Assembly: GCA_964017235.1 (NCBI GenBank)
Contig: OZ024940.1
Coordinates: forward strand, 25,983,615 to 26,047,614
Length of the DNA stretch: 64,000 bases
Direction: 5' to 3'
DNA from: Sabellastarte sp. h YS-2021
Lineage: Eukaryota; Annelida; Polychaeta; Sabellida; Sabellidae
Part shown: positions 45,973-59,365 of the stretch, in pieces
Layout: each line of letters opens with the position of its first letter
How positions within the stretch are numbered: the stretch's first letter is position 1
Notes under the pieces: generated by a model
Told to the model about the DNA's origin: nothing
Database searches by the model: none
Seen by the model: only the letters and a program-made list of their open reading frames with translations
Made by a program: the position numbers and the translations under genes

Positions 45973-47744
45973 ATGCTGTATTTTCCATAAAGAAACTTGC
46001 CCAAAAGCTAACCTTTTGTTTGGATCTGTGTGATTAGATGGCCCACAGTCCGGCCAACTGGAACATTTTGTGCGGGTTTTTTTTCTTCTTTTTTTTTTTG
46101 CTATTGCCTCTCCCCCGACCTCATCTTCGAACTACAGCAGGTGTACATCTGAACTCAATGGGGAGTCTCTATGGATAGTAGATATGGGACTGCTTCTGGG
46201 CGCACCTTAAATATGGAACAGGTCCATAATGATAGAGAACAAAACAACAACGGAAAGAGAGTTTTTTTGTTATAAATATAGCCATTTTAAAGATTGAGCT
46301 TCTTGCAAAAAGAATTTTGGTCAATGTGAACTCGAGTTGGTCAATGGACTAGTAAATGTCAAGAAATAAAACCACATTATCACAATTTCATCCACAAACA
46401 CATGCCACTGAAATACCACGTGGGACAAAAGCAATACTGCATTAGCTGTTGCATCAGTTTTTTTTTATGTAAACTGTTTGCTTTCAAACGTCACAAACAT
46501 GAGCTGTAATGAGTTACCTTTGAGAAAAGCCTGAAATTATATTAATAATAGAATCATTTATATGATACAAATTCTATGAGGATCCACAAAGGTGCTGAAA
46601 TCCAAAAAGGGACAGTCCAAAATCAAAGACTAATCTTGACTAACAAGACTAACTTGAAAATCAGAAGACTAATAAAAATTACTATAAAATAGTGTGCTGA
46701 ATTTGTGGTTAATTACTTTCTAATGATTATGAATGCAATATACTACAAAAATCAAGTTGAACTCTTCAAATTCGTGCATCTCCACATCTTTCACCCACAA
46801 AGTCAATGCTCGAGTTACCGTTAACTCTCCCAAGTACCTGCCATAAACTTGCCCACTTTTTAAAAAGCGGTATCTACAGTTGACAGTACAAATTTACCCT
46901 CGACCAAATCTGACTGGAAATGTAATTAATTATTTAAATACACCACAAAATATAACTAAAATCACAAGTGTGAAACTTTACCCACAGGCTTTATTGCTCT
47001 TGTAAACATTTTAAAGTGTCAGATTAATGAAAACTTGCTTTCCATTAGAAAACATTAAATGTGTTAATTATTAATATGACCAGGGGAGTGTGAATGGTTT
47101 ATGTTGGCTCTTGCGATTTTAACACTACATTTGAAATATAAAATTCACACAAAATGAAAAATTAACGTAATTTATTTGCCTGTGTAGTTAATGTATCTTG
47201 TATTCTGTTAATTTGGCTCAGTTTAGATATTACAGTTAACAATATAAATATATCTGTATGTTTTCATCATAGCAGAAACAGTTATTTAGTTATTGTTTTC
47301 AAATATATTACTCCAACTCAAGCATAAATCTACTCACAGTTTTAAACAACTCTTTAAAAGCTATGTCAGGTGTGGGCTGTTCAAAAGGGCATGACGTTAA
47401 AATGATGGGCTAACCAGTAATTATGTGACTCTGTATCAGTTGCCCTCCCAGCTTTTAATATGACAGTAATGCATGGATAAACTGTTGACAAAGACCCGAA
47501 TCATACTTGTTGGTACTTTTCAGGAAATTGCTTCTGCTAAACCATGCTCACATTGGCACTGGCTATTGCAGTAAGTTAGCACAAGTTGAACACAAAATCC
47601 TTACTTGTGATTGTTCAATGGGTAATATTTATTATTATAATTATTATATGATTTGTTGAAAGCACAAGTTATAAGAAGGCTTCACCCTAAAAACATCCAA
47701 TTAGTTCATCTTTGACTTTTCATTGGGTTATAACATAATTATCC
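45973..47744. other. Nothing recognised
   Basis: AT-rich; T-rich run at 46078-46101. Confidence 0.55.
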
Positions 47745-48015
47745 CTGCCATGCCAAGGAGTTTATGTCATCCGCGGTGTACATTTGTCTGCCTGTTATGA
47801 ACATATGTTATGAACATATGTTTTTAGGAAATTTTCAGAACTGTTGACAACAACACAAGGAACAGATCATTCGATTTCGGTGATGATCCAGATCACCATC
47901 TGGATATAGGAATTTTTGGAATGATTTTTATCATTGCACTCAGAAGCAATATTGGAGTTCCTTGGAGGTGTTGGGCCTTGGTGGAGGAGGTATATGCTGT
48001 CGGATTGCTCTTGTT
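47745..48015 (+). repeat. Dispersed repeat family E, copy 3
   Basis: CATTCGATTTCGGTGATGAT, CCAGATCACCATCTGGATAT, CCTTGGTGGAGGAGGTATAT. Includes a short direct repeat GTTATGAACATAT at about 47796-47821. Confidence 0.55.
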
Positions 48016-48665
48016 TCCAAGTTAAATTTAAAAGTATTAAACAACTCTCGATGTAACTGCAATTTCTGCGAGGTTTTTAATGCATCACAAAAGAGCCTGA
48101 AATCTGTGTAAATATAATTTTCAAAAATGTGCTTCAGAAAAACAAGCCCTGTATTTTATCAATAATTGTGATGATGCGAAAAACTGCATCTCAAATCGTG
48201 GTTGTCAGAGTGATTGATCTGTCCATTGCAGTCTCTGTTTAAAAATACACACACACTTGAAACTGCCTGCCATACTTAGTCATTTCATAATTGTCACTAA
48301 GTGGCCTAATGCCAAACACTCCTACACTGTCAAATGCTTTACGCTCTAGTCATTTCTGATAACAAAGTCGTATCTCATGGGTTTCTGTGTGTTATGCATC
48401 GGGTCACAAAAGAGTGGGGGGAGTTTTTAACTTATTTTTTTCTTTACTCTATTGTGTCAAGAACTTCTGAATTATATCTGATGGGGATTTTAAAGCTTTA
48501 TATGATTTATTTTTCGTGTTGATTTTGCATTTTGCATTATGTATGAGAATTGAAATAGGTCGTTAATTATCTTCCCAGCAGTGCTTATATCTGATTTTTG
48601 TTCAGTTGCTATTGATGTTGTATGTTGGTTTTTGAATTTTTAATAAAATTGCTTATAATGAATCG

Positions 48666-48830
48666 GTATGTATAAATTCAATTGAAGATGAATACCACTT
48701 TTTGTGCCAGTGTCCCTCATACCAGGTAGAAAGAAAGAAGCAGTTTATGTAGGTACATTCCTAATTTTGCATCGTTGGCTCCAAATGAGGAGTTCTCATC
48801 TTAATGGCATATGAAACAAATGTAATAATT
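48666..48830 (+). pseudogene. LINE C-terminal remnant with IEDEYHFLCxCP motif
   Basis: Residues INSIEDEYHFLCQCPSYQVE are read at 48672-48731, followed by a stop at 48750 and, one frame over, YIPNFASLAPNEEFSS. The (C-x-x-C)...EDEYHF..xCP.Y motif is the Cys/His knuckle near the C-terminus of many invertebrate LINE polyproteins. A frameshift and stops make it non-functional. Confidence 0.6.
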
Positions 48831-51800
48831 TTTATGTAGTAGTAATAGTAATTTACAGTTGTTACTGAAAAAAAAATCAAATAATTTGTTTGAAATAATA
48901 AATAAATAGTAAATGAAGTAAATAAAACATATGCTGTACTCTTATAATTTGATTTCATCATATCTGTGTCATTAAACCGCTAAAACGTATTTATTTATAA
49001 TGTGTAAAGTAACAACACAGGGCTAGATATATTGTTGGAAACACCTAATAATGTACATTGTATTGATATATGTCATCATAATGAATAACATAAAATAATA
49101 AAAGCTTGCCGCCATGAATTGGCACCATGGGAACACAGACTGTTTTTTGGGGTGGGGGGGGGGGGCTTATTACATGTAAATAATTCATAATTTTATAATA
49201 AACTTTCGTATGACAAAACATGCATTGGTGCATTTAAAAAAAGGGATCTTTGAACATAATTTATGTAACCCTTTCAAGCAGCTAGACAACTCAATCTCCC
49301 ACCCCCCACTTTTCTAAAAAGCAGAAATTAACAGGCCACATTATAATTTAGAGTTACACCCCCTTCAATAGTGTCACACATGAATTGACAATGTCAGAAA
49401 CAAGAATATTCTTTTTTAAAACAAGGATTGGTGCTTGCTTTTTATTGTATTTTATTCTAAACAGACTGCTCATTATTCTTGTAGTCCTTTATATTTTGGC
49501 TAAATTTCAGTATTCCCCTCGTGGAATCAGGAAAAAAAGCAGTTCCGTCATATATATCTATGTAGATCAAAGGTCGGAATATTATCTGTATCAGCAGCTA
49601 GGTCTGCAGACTATATATGTCATATGTCAGAGGTGACAGCCTTAGATTATGCCATTTAAAATTAATTCTGTTCTTGCAAATATAATCACATCAGAGTTAT
49701 TACTACACTGATCTCTTTTCAGGCGGGTGATACTGCAGTCATTACAGTTTGACAACCATTTGATCCAAATCAATCAATGTACAAAATAAAATTCTGGAAA
49801 AAAAATTTCGCTTTCAGTGGATTGACAGATGAAATTGTAATAAAACAGAACATTTGCAGAGAATAAATAACTTGTCTATAATAAATCATAGCAAATATAA
49901 TTCCAATAGAAAAAGACCAAAACGAAATCAATATGTGGAATAATTCCCTATGTACCCAAAGACATTGTTTATTTGTTGGTTTACAAGTAGTTAGGTACTT
50001 GCTGAATTAATCAAATCAATTGTGTGAACTGAAAGCTAAACCTAATGTCTGAAGAAAAAATTAAAGAAGGTTTAGTTCAGTAAAGGATTGTAGAACTATT
50101 AGGATATTTTATGCCCCCTAAAAATAAGAACATAAAAGTTTATAAAGCTCATTAAATTCGGATCCTAAGAGCCGAGGGGAAAGACTAAGTAGTTATACAA
50201 ACTAGCCTCTGCTAACATAAATCCAGTTATGTTACTGACACCCTGAAGGAATAATTAACTGCTATTAGTACCATAAAAACCTTTCCTCAAACCAGTTACA
50301 GTTGTTTGAGCAATGGAGAACCGCCATATTTGTGCAGCCTTTTCGAGAAACAGGGTGGAGGAAGGGTTGAGCTTAAACTGACTGGAAACATTAAAAGTTA
50401 TTCAAGCTCGAAACCAATTTATGACCTCCACTTGGGTAGATATGATGTATGACAGACATTAGTTTCATCCCTTGGAAGTTTGAAGTGCACACACAATAAA
50501 AAAATCACACAACATCAATGTCCATCCAACAAGCAGACGACTGCTTGCACATGCCTAGAATTGCCATAAACCGGAAGCACACAGTTAAAGGCAGACTTTG
50601 ACCAGGGTGAATTCTTGATACAGGAATTATTTGTTTGTAATGTGTAACCTGATTGGCGATGTAGTGATTTTAGCTTTTATTTTAAGCAAACATTTCACTA
50701 AACTCCTTGCAATCCTTCAAAGCATTTGTCTTTTTTATTCTTGAGCAAAGAATCATTCAGAAACCATAGTGTCTACAGCCCACATTGTACAGACACGCAC
50801 AACTTAATATTTAAACTTTTATGTGTTTCACGTAAAATAACCTAAACATGCATATCAACAGATATTATGTTTATGTCATATCTCTTTACGTGAATATATG
50901 TCCGATAGATGTATACATGTATATATTAATAGAACAGTTGTGAAACATAGGTGTTTGTTAAATTCCCCCTTCACCGCTCCAGTTTCTATATTTTAATACA
51001 GCTCCTGTCAGCATGTAAAGCTATGTCAGACATTTTATGCAAGTGGCCCTAAATATGCAAATTGTTCTCTGACTTGTGTCAGGTTGACCTGAAAAACGTA
51101 CCCTACCCAGTTTCAAGTCCCAGGCGGGCCGAGCCACAAGTGAGAGACAAACCTGTTTGGTTATAGTTTGTGACCCCGGCATTGAAAAGTTTGACCAAGG
51201 AATAAAGAATAAAATTGCAGAGCATGATCTTGTACCATGAGGAATTTGATCTCATGAGTCTCTTGATTAATCTTACTACCCTGTCAAAATTTGTCATGCT
51301 TTAGTGTCACAAGTTTATGCCTTGAATTGTGGTGGTCATATAACTTTATCTTTTTAGTCACAAGTCAAAGTAAACAAAAATGAAAAATCACAATTTCCCC
51401 ACTCCTATTTTTGCTGTGAATAGCCTCTACACACACCCATGATTTCAGCAAGAAATGATAGGTCATGCAAATGGAATTTGGGTATGTACAAATTTGCCTA
51501 GTGGTTTACTGTTCCTCCACTTGGGTTTTCCTCCACCGTGTTAGTCGTGTTAGTAACTGACACTTTCAGACCATTTGGATTCATGGAAATGTCTGGGTTG
51601 TTGTTGTTTTTTCCTTTTGAAAAAAACCCACAACAATAGTTTTAAGCTACACAGCTATCAAGAGTAATTATACTTTATAAAGGGACCACTTATCCCTTTC
51701 AAACTAGCAATGAATAATACAACACCAGTAAGAATCCTTCAATTGTAACCTCATTATTTACAGTTTACAGTTTTGTCTTTGTGTTTATTAAGCATTTGCC

Positions 51801-52138
51801 AATGCAGTACTTTCATTGTCGTTTATTATCTGCTTTTCTGTTCATTTGAGATGGAACTTTTTTTTAAAAAAAGTATCACATCCATCAAACAATTTGTTAA
51901 CTATGGCTAGTACAGGAGAACGATTAGAAATATCAATTTTACAATTAAATGATCTTGATGTTACTATGTATGAAGTAAGAACCGTTTAATTTACATATGG
52001 ATTCATTGCTATATGAATTAGCCATTAGCTGCACTGTTTGTTAACCTGGTATAATGAGCAAAAATATTCTTCATATATTTTGCCATCTTGCAAACTAAAG
52101 CTAAAATATAAACTCTGGATAAGTGAATATCAACAAAT
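48831..52138. other. Nothing recognised
   Basis: AT-rich with a G-rich run at about 49142-49166. A weak tRNA-like complement (CAGTTTCAAGTCCCAGGC) is at 51108-51126. Confidence 0.5.
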
Positions 52139-52310
52139 TTGGCCTTCACTCACTTGCCTCTCGCCTATGTGATCCTGGGTTCGAACCACACCCATAGTAA
52201 CATGTGGGATCTACAGCGGACCTATTCCCGATAATGACTTGTCGAAGGGGATGAAAATAGTTGGACACTGAAAACATAGATCTGTTCCCCATAAGTGCTC
52301 CAGTTTCATT
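52139..52310 (+). mobile_element. tRNA-derived SINE, other family
   Basis: B box TGGGTTCGAACCACACCC followed by ACATGTGGGATCTACAGC. A related head is at 17575-17650 on the plus strand in eve intron 1. Confidence 0.55.
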
Positions 52311-53314
52311 ACAGACATGTTCCATGACAGCAACTTGGAACAGATTATGGAGCCAATGATAGCTTTCTATTTCTCGTTTTGTCTTCTCCCCTTTCAGAAG
52401 AATATAAATAAAACCTTTGTCTTACAGTCACCGGCGTACAAAGAGATGCAACTGATAAAACTGGGCTTGTCATATGTACACAATGCTGTCATGCACCCAC
52501 TGACAAAAGGGAATCAAGTGCTCACGACAGTCGAATTTGAATTTGAATCAAGGGGAATTCAATTACAATGTACAAGCCATGAATGTTTTCCATAACCCCA
52601 TTCTACTGGGGGGTTTTCATTGTAGTTTTTGTTGTGTGTGTGCATCTTTGTCTGAATCAGATTTACCTTCCTTTAGTTTTTTTTTCACATTGACAACAAT
52701 CACCGTTAAAAGCATGTTAATCTGAACTCTAACATTGTCACTCTTGGTTTTAGAATTACAAAAATGGGGGGTGGGGGGTGGCATTGTTGTTTTTTGGAGA
52801 GGAGGTAAATTTCTCCCTGCAAGCAGAGGGGCTGGAGAAAGAGGGGGCTTAGCCATATTAGCATACGAAGTCACATTCGAGTGGTTATTGATAAAAGGTA
52901 TTAATGCCACAAACACAGTTGAAAATGACTACTTTCATGATACTTTGATTTCAGAAAGAAACTTAACATTTGAAGTGGGCAATAGATTGTGATATAACTA
53001 TGAAAGGTGTCTGTAGCAGGTGTGATTAAATTTCCCCCAAAATATATGCCAATGTAATGCCCATCTAATTTCTGGGGCTTTGGTTTATTTTTTGTTATTA
53101 TTGGTTAACTGATAGCGAGTGGCACATTCCTTAACGTAGTTGAGGTATCAGTTGTGCCGAATTAAGCTATGTGCCAGGATGGCACGCGATAATCTTGTTT
53201 ACTAGTTATGTATCTCCAATTAGGAGTGTTTCCTTGCATTGGACCATGGCTGAGCAAGAAGACCAATTTCTGGTGTCAAACTCATTCAAGTACGCCTAGT
53301 ACCTTATTGGTTAA
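52311..53314. other. Nothing recognised
   Basis: Contains a 92-codon plus frame (52317-52595) without family similarity and a G-rich patch at 52764-52781. Confidence 0.5.
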
Positions 53315-53440
53315 CTTTTGGAAGGTCAATTGGAATTGCAGAGGAAACCACTACATTCAGTTGGTCAGTACTGCAAACTGCTGACCAACGGCAAGCAACT
53401 ACCAGCTTTTCCACGAGGTCAGGCCAGGACTTCAACTCAT
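53315..53440 (-). mobile_element. SINE family A fragment
   Basis: The plus strand shows GAGGAAACCACTACATTCAG and CTGACCAACGGCAAGCAACT, the complement of the family A body. The tRNA head is lost beyond TCAGGCCAGGACTTCAACTC. Confidence 0.7.
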
Positions 53441-55380
53441 CATACCATATAAGATCAACACAATGGTAGCCAGAGTGATAACAGACTTAAGTTAATTAAT
53501 TTTGGGAATTTCTGTATGCTTGTTCCAAGTTTTCCAATGCCAATTTTGGTGCTGATTTGAATTAGAAATTAGATTATCATCCTATAAAAAGCACTTCCAA
53601 AGGTTAATTCAGTTTATCTTTTTTGGTAAAGTCTGCTTATAACTTGTGCTCGTGTCAGTCAGATTTTAGTCAAAAGAAGTCCACATTATTTCACATAAAA
53701 CAAGTACAAACAAGGCTTTTGTATTAAGGTAGTGCCAAGAGACGAAATGAAGCAAAATCAAGTAAGGGTCAAAATCAGTTGGGAAACAAGAACATTAGCG
53801 TGGTAAAAATTATTACAAACAAGTAGACTTTTGCTGTGAGATTTAGCAACTTGAACTGTCTGCCAACAATTTCCTTTGGTCCATTTGAAAAAAACTGGCC
53901 CCATTGTTTCTCAAACTGTTCTGGCCTGTTTTGACCCATTGTTTGGCATGTAATGGCCAACTATTGTTACCATGTTGAAATACAATGAAACAACAAAACC
54001 AATAAACCATAACCATCATTTTTGTTTGAGTTTTGTCCTTTAAAAAAAATGTTGTTTTTTCCTACATGTTATGGCATGTAAAAGACCAACAAACAGGAAT
54101 GTAATTTTTTTTTTAAAAAAAACTTTTGTGCAAGACAAGGGGGTCCCTATTCTAGATGGAGAGTAAAAAAGCAGACGAAAGGTAATTTTCTTGAATAGCT
54201 TTGGTATTTGAAAGGGTAACTGACCCTTTTGCTAAAGCCACAAGCATGCAATTTTGTCATAAGCAGAGGCAATGGGCCTCAATCAGTATGTAATTAAATT
54301 CATCTATTAGCAATAATGCCCAATAAAAGCCAATGATCTGAGACAATGGTGGCATGGTAGTTTACAACTGGCCCTAAAAGGATTAATGCAGCTATTTAGA
54401 ATAATACGTTTATGGATGCAAACATGTAATGGGAGCATTTTGCATTGGGGGCTGAGGGGGGGGGGGTGTTATGGTAGGATAATCTTAAAGGACACTGCTG
54501 TCATTGTCTAATGAAAATTCGGTTGAATTTTTAGATTCTGGTAGTCTGCAAACAGAACTGCCTCCTGGGATATTGTACATGATCTGAGTTACTATGAAAT
54601 CATATAAAAGGGTTAAGAAAAAACTTTAAATCCACTTTGCGACTGGCTACAATGATCAGCCAACACAACTGGCCGCTGAGGTATTACATATCATCTGCAT
54701 GACAGTGAAATTCTATATAAACCTTGATTTGTACAATGTAGAGGGACTGCTTCAATATGAACACTAATTATATGGCACTATATTTGGCAGAGGGGAATCA
54801 GTGATTCTGAATGCTTTTTAACACTTTTACTTCGGGTGAATTTAGCACCAGTTTAGGGGGGAGGGGGGGTGAGGGGGTTTCATATTGTTTAATGGGCGAT
54901 AGTTAAAAGTAGGGGGAGGGGGGTATCCAGGAAGGCTTTCAATAGGAATACTGGTGTATTGTCATGTAGATATTGACAAAGGAAAACATTGACTGCCAAA
55001 GAAAAGATTAATTGCATATTACAACCCTCCCATGTTCATTATCCACCTCCCTCCTTTCATTTTACGGTCCCTGAATGGAATGCATTGAGGCATGGATCAA
55101 AACAGTTTCATTTTAAAACAAGGAACTCTTTTGTGGTGTAAACGAGGTCGTTATGGCCTATATTATACGGATATGGCTGCCATAAATCATTGTGAAAGAA
55201 CCCTCCTGAGTTCTGAAATTATAAAATGCTCGTATGGAAGTATATAGTGTAGAAAATATTATGTATGTAAATGCATAAATATTTGTATTAGATTTACAAA
55301 GTGTGGTGTTAGAAACCTTCTGTTATTATCATACCTCACTGATAAAATTGGTTGGAAATGAAATCTGATTAAAATCTGAC
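53441..55380. other. Unassigned, G-rich tracts
   Basis: G-rich tracts at 54448-54467, 54856-54880 and 54912-54921 have four or more G-runs each or in combination and could form quadruplexes. No gene. Confidence 0.5.
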
Positions 55381-55990
55381 GTATTTGGAATTCCAAATAC
55401 GTATTCAGAATTTCAAATACATATTTGGAATTCCAAATACGTATACTACAAATACAAATATTCCAAATACATATTCAGAATTCCAAATACGCTATTCGGA
55501 ATTCCAAATATGTATTTGGAATTCTAAATATGTTTTGGAATTCCAAATAGGGTATTTGGAATTCCGAATATGTATTTGGAATTCCAAATACCCTATTCAG
55601 AATATTTGGAATTCCAAATACATATTCAGAATTCCAAATACATATTTGGAATTCTGAATACGTATTTGGAATTCCAAATATCTATTTGGAATTCCGAATA
55701 TGTATTTGGAATTCTGAATATGTATTTGGAATTCCAAATAGTATATTTGGAATTCCAAATATGTATTTGGAATTCTGAATAGGGTATTTGGAATTCCAAA
55801 TACATATTCAGAATTCCAAATATGTATTTGGAATTCTGAATATGGCTTTTGGAATTCCAAATAGGGTATTTGGAATTCTGAATATGTATTTGGAATTTGG
55901 AATTCCGAATAGTGTATTTGGAATTCCAAATACATATTCGGAATTCTGAATAGGGTATTTGGAATTCCAAATAGCATATTTCATATTTTG
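55381..55990. repeat. Palindromic satellite, about 20-bp units around TTTGGAATTCCAAA
   Basis: Some 28-30 units of ATTTGGAATTCCAAATAC-type sequence separated by ATAT, CGTA or GGGT spacers. The core is a perfect dyad with an EcoRI site. Both strands stay open for long frames only because the unit lacks stops. Confidence 0.95.
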
Positions 55991-56605
55991 AATTTGGATG
56001 GCGGTTCCAGGCTTTCGTACATTTCTGCTTGGATTTTATTGACACAAAAATGAGCGGAAGCTCTGTGAAATACATCTCCAGTGATGCATATAACTTCTCT
56101 GTGGGTTACATAAAATACTTGCAAAATAGCAGCACTTGTTTTCTGAGAAATGGGCAAAATGTATATACAGTAAGGAGCTCCAGGCAATTTAAAAATATTT
56201 ATCTATATTGACTTGTCTTTATTAGGGCAAATACAGAGTGCATGGTGGATAATAAAATACAATAGCTACCCCATCAAAATGCTACTACAATATGGATGGG
56301 ATACTAATTATCTTTAACTGTCTGTCTAAAAGGTTTTGACAGGCAATTTGACTAGTATTTGTTTAGTTCAATGCTCTGGAGAAATATGGATGACAGGTTT
56401 TATTTGTAAGACAAAGAGTTGACGGAGAGGTTTTTTTTGAGTAAATGAAAAGACGCACTCAGCAAATAAAACAGAATATGCCACTAAAAACAGTGATTAA
56501 ATTATGAGATCACAATAGAAGCATTATTTCAAGGTTTTAGATTATTCATCTGCTCTTTTGTAGCTGATGGTGCATTTGCCATTGAACATTATTAATACAA
56601 TCATC
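55991..56605. other. Nothing recognised
   Basis: Single-copy-looking AT-rich DNA. Confidence 0.55.
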
Positions 56606-56805
56606 AGTTACCTCTCCCACCTCTGAGAGTCAGAGGTCAAATCCAGGCCAGACCCTCAAGTGGAAAAGCTGGTAGTTGCTTGTCGTTGGTGCTTAATAGT
56701 ACAAACTTTTACCACCTGTATGTAGTGGTTTCCTCCACACTTCTAACAACCCATCACAATATAACTGATACAAAGGTAGCTAAGTATGACAGAAAACACA
56801 AATTA
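56606..56805 (+). mobile_element. SINE family A, older subfamily, 5'-truncated
   Basis: Starts within the tRNA region at TACCTCTCCCACCTCTGAG. It keeps AAGCTGGTAGTTGCTTG and the CAGAAAACACAAATTAAA tail of the older subfamily. Confidence 0.8.
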
Positions 56806-57361
56806 AATATCGGCGACCTGCCGTTAAAGTTGATATATGTTCATTAGACTAGTCACCAGTCTGCATTAACAAACCAGGGACTGGTATAGCCTGAAGTGAC
56901 CTTCACCTAGACTTGCTCCAAGTCTTTACATTTCTCATTCCACTAAATCCGACATACATGGAATCATTATGAACCCACCAGATAAGTGGTGAACCTTATG
57001 TCTCTGAAATACAAACTTTTTAGCCCAATATTTCTTGTAAAATAGTCATTCAGTCCTCATTTAATACCTTAGACAAAAGGACTTGAAGAAAATCTAACCT
57101 TCACCTGGCCTATTTGAATGGCAAGGCATCCTGGAAGCGATTGTTGTGAATCAAGAATTTCAATATATGGTGTGGAAATATATGGTGTGGCAAGCGATGA
57201 TAGAAGATTTACAACAGGTAAATTGATACACGTTTTGTATTTTAGACAAATTTACCTAAATTATCATAATTATCAGTTAATACCAAACTATATAAAAGGT
57301 TTTTGTACACAAAAACAGAGTGTCCCTACAGTTCACAATTTTTTATCAAATGCTGAAGGAC
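56806..57361. other. Unassigned
   Basis: An 87-codon plus frame (57118-57381) includes AACAG|GTAAAT, a possible donor near 57217, but no family match. Confidence 0.4.
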
Positions 57362-57625
57362 TGGGCCAAAGTCAAATCTGACCACATCAGAAGACTCCTT
57401 GTCCATGACTTCCTATAGGTCCGTTTTACATCTGAAAACTCTAGGACCAATAATAAGCGGGTTATAAGCACTTTTAAGTTTGGCTATCATCATTTGACCT
57501 TGAAGAAGGGGCCCAAGGTCAAATCTGACCACACCAGAAGACTCCCAGCCCATGATTTCCTATAGGTTGGTTTCACATCCCAAACCTATAGTACTGAGAA
57601 TAAGTGAGTTATAAGTACTATTTTA
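57362..57625. repeat. Two-unit tandem repeat, about 146 bp
   Basis: Both units carry GTCAAATCTGACCACA-CAGAAGACTCC, CATGA-TTCCTATAGGT and GAGTTATAAG(C/T)AC. Unit starts are at about 57362 and 57508. Confidence 0.85.
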
Positions 57626-58144
57626 GTTTTTTTTATCAACCGATAATTAATTGCCCATCAACTGATTGGTCTCAAAATTGACCGACGAGAGAGAGATGAT
57701 AAGGGCTACCTGAAAACTGGGGGTGAAAACAGTAAGTGTCCCATTTTCAAGGGGCGCTTGATAAGAAAACTAATATCAAAATGTGCACTATATTAGTTTA
57801 CGCAAAAATCCTAATCATCAAAAAATGCAGCTGATGCGTGTTCCTTGTCTGCAGAAAAACGTGGTACACAAACCAGACTACACAACCTACAGCAACATAA
57901 ATGTAACAAAGCCTACTTTTAGCACATAAAACTAAGCATATTAGGGCTTCGCTATAAATCTTGAATGAGTGCAGAATAATTGCAGTTTGGGATGAGTCTC
58001 TAACAAGTTCCAAATGACTGCATTATGAAACCATATTTGCTGGAAGAATACAAAAGGTGTTGGTTATTTACTCAATACAGCATGTTGAAAGAATTCTTTT
58101 CCTTCATTTTATGGCGCATTTACATCTATCTAGGTGCCTTAGAG
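57626..58144. other. Nothing recognised
   Basis: AT-rich DNA between two tandem arrays. Confidence 0.5.
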
Positions 58145-58240
58145 GCCCGAGAAGCTGAGTGGTTGTCAGATTTGTCGTTTAATCTTTTGGCTCCTGCATG
58201 TATGACCATGGGCCCGAATCCAGCTCAAGGGATTCACAGG
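58145..58240 (+). mobile_element. tRNA-like SINE head, degenerate
   Basis: GAAGCTGAGTGGTTGTCAGA and GGGCCCGAATCCAGC give A- and B-box order; no family assigned. Confidence 0.4.
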
Positions 58241-58388
58241 GTCCTAACCTGATATGGACATTGTTGTTGGAAGGGAGCTTTGATCCAGAGCTTTGATCTT
58301 TGTCCTCTAGTGAATGGAAGGCTTCACTAGCCAAGTGCTTAACAACCGTGGGCTTGTTCTGACACAACTTAAAGCTGTTGAGTTTGGT

Positions 58389-58830
58389 ATTTCACTGCCA
58401 GGAAATGTAATGGAGTGACTTTAAGTTGTGAATGCAACAGATATTTGACAACCAGAAAGTAATAGGAATGAGTTTGAGGTGTTGAATGCAACAGATATTT
58501 GACAACCAGAAAGTATTAGGAATGAGTTTGAGGTGTTGAATGCAACAGATATTTGACAACCAGAAAGTATTAGGAATGAGTTTGAGGTGTTGAATGCAAC
58601 AGATATTTGACAACCAGAAAGTATTAGGAATGAGTTTGAGGTGTTGAATGCAACAGATATTTGACAACCAGAAAGTATTAGGAATGAGTTTGAGGTGTTG
58701 AATGCAACAGATATTTGACTACCAGGAAATGTTATAGAATCACATTTACGTGTTGAATGCAGCAGACATTTGACAACAGTATATGTAATGAAATGCCTTT
58801 AAGGTGTTGAATGCAACAGTTTTCACATGC
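58389..58830. repeat. 54-bp tandem array
   Basis: Unit GAGGTGTTGAATGCAACAG ATATTTGACAACCAGAAAGT repeats with exact 54-base spacing (58435, 58489, 58543, ...). The five central units are almost identical, and edge units at both ends are diverged. A minus-strand frame stays open because 54 is a multiple of three. Confidence 0.95.
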
Positions 58831-59239
58831 AGGAAATTTGGTCAGTAAAGTTAGAGGATTCTGGTTGACGTTTGTACAGCATAGGGGCCCTCAAATTATA
58901 ACTAATAAAATATTTACTTTTGTTAAGTAACATACAAAATGTTCGTAATAAAACAAGTGAAAGAACATTGGTATAGGATTTATTTACAACAGCCAATCAC
59001 TGACTATCTGTCCAATATTACAGACACACATTTCCTTCAAATATACACATTTCAAAATCACTGTTAATAAATAGCACATTTGCTTGTTATAATTTGCAAC
59101 GTATCGCAGCCCTTAAATGTTACAGGTTCATACATATTAATGTTTATACTATACAACCATCTTTATAACCTAAAAGAAATATTTGACGTTCAATAAATAT
59201 AAAGTTAAAACTAGATTGACAGCAAAGTTTGTGTTTTTT
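58831..59239. other. Nothing recognised
   Basis: AT-rich; no repeat or exon. Confidence 0.55.
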
Positions 59240-59365
59240 AAGCAGTCAAGGTAATATCAAGACAGGTCTGTGGTGCATCTGCGATGTTACCATGAGGTGG
59301 CCTTGAACCATGAACCACAGAGATTTGAAGCCACTGATTAAATGATAGAAACGTTTGAGTCATTC
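59240..59365 (-). mobile_element. SINE family C, degenerate
   Basis: Complement AATATCAAGACAGGTCTG, GCCTTGAACCATGAACCACA and a tRNA-like end GAGTCATTCAACCACTGAAG. Confidence 0.5.

Noticed and set aside
52317-52595. 92-codon plus-strand frame
   Set aside because: No family similarity, no splice context, and length is unexceptional for AT-rich DNA of this size.
55385-56075. Open frames of 90-149 codons on both strands
   Set aside because: They are translations of a palindromic satellite whose unit lacks stop codons; the same peptide words appear on both strands.
58392-58667. 91-codon frame with 18-residue repeats
   Set aside because: Product of a 54-bp tandem repeat (multiple of three) with diverged edges; no gene context.
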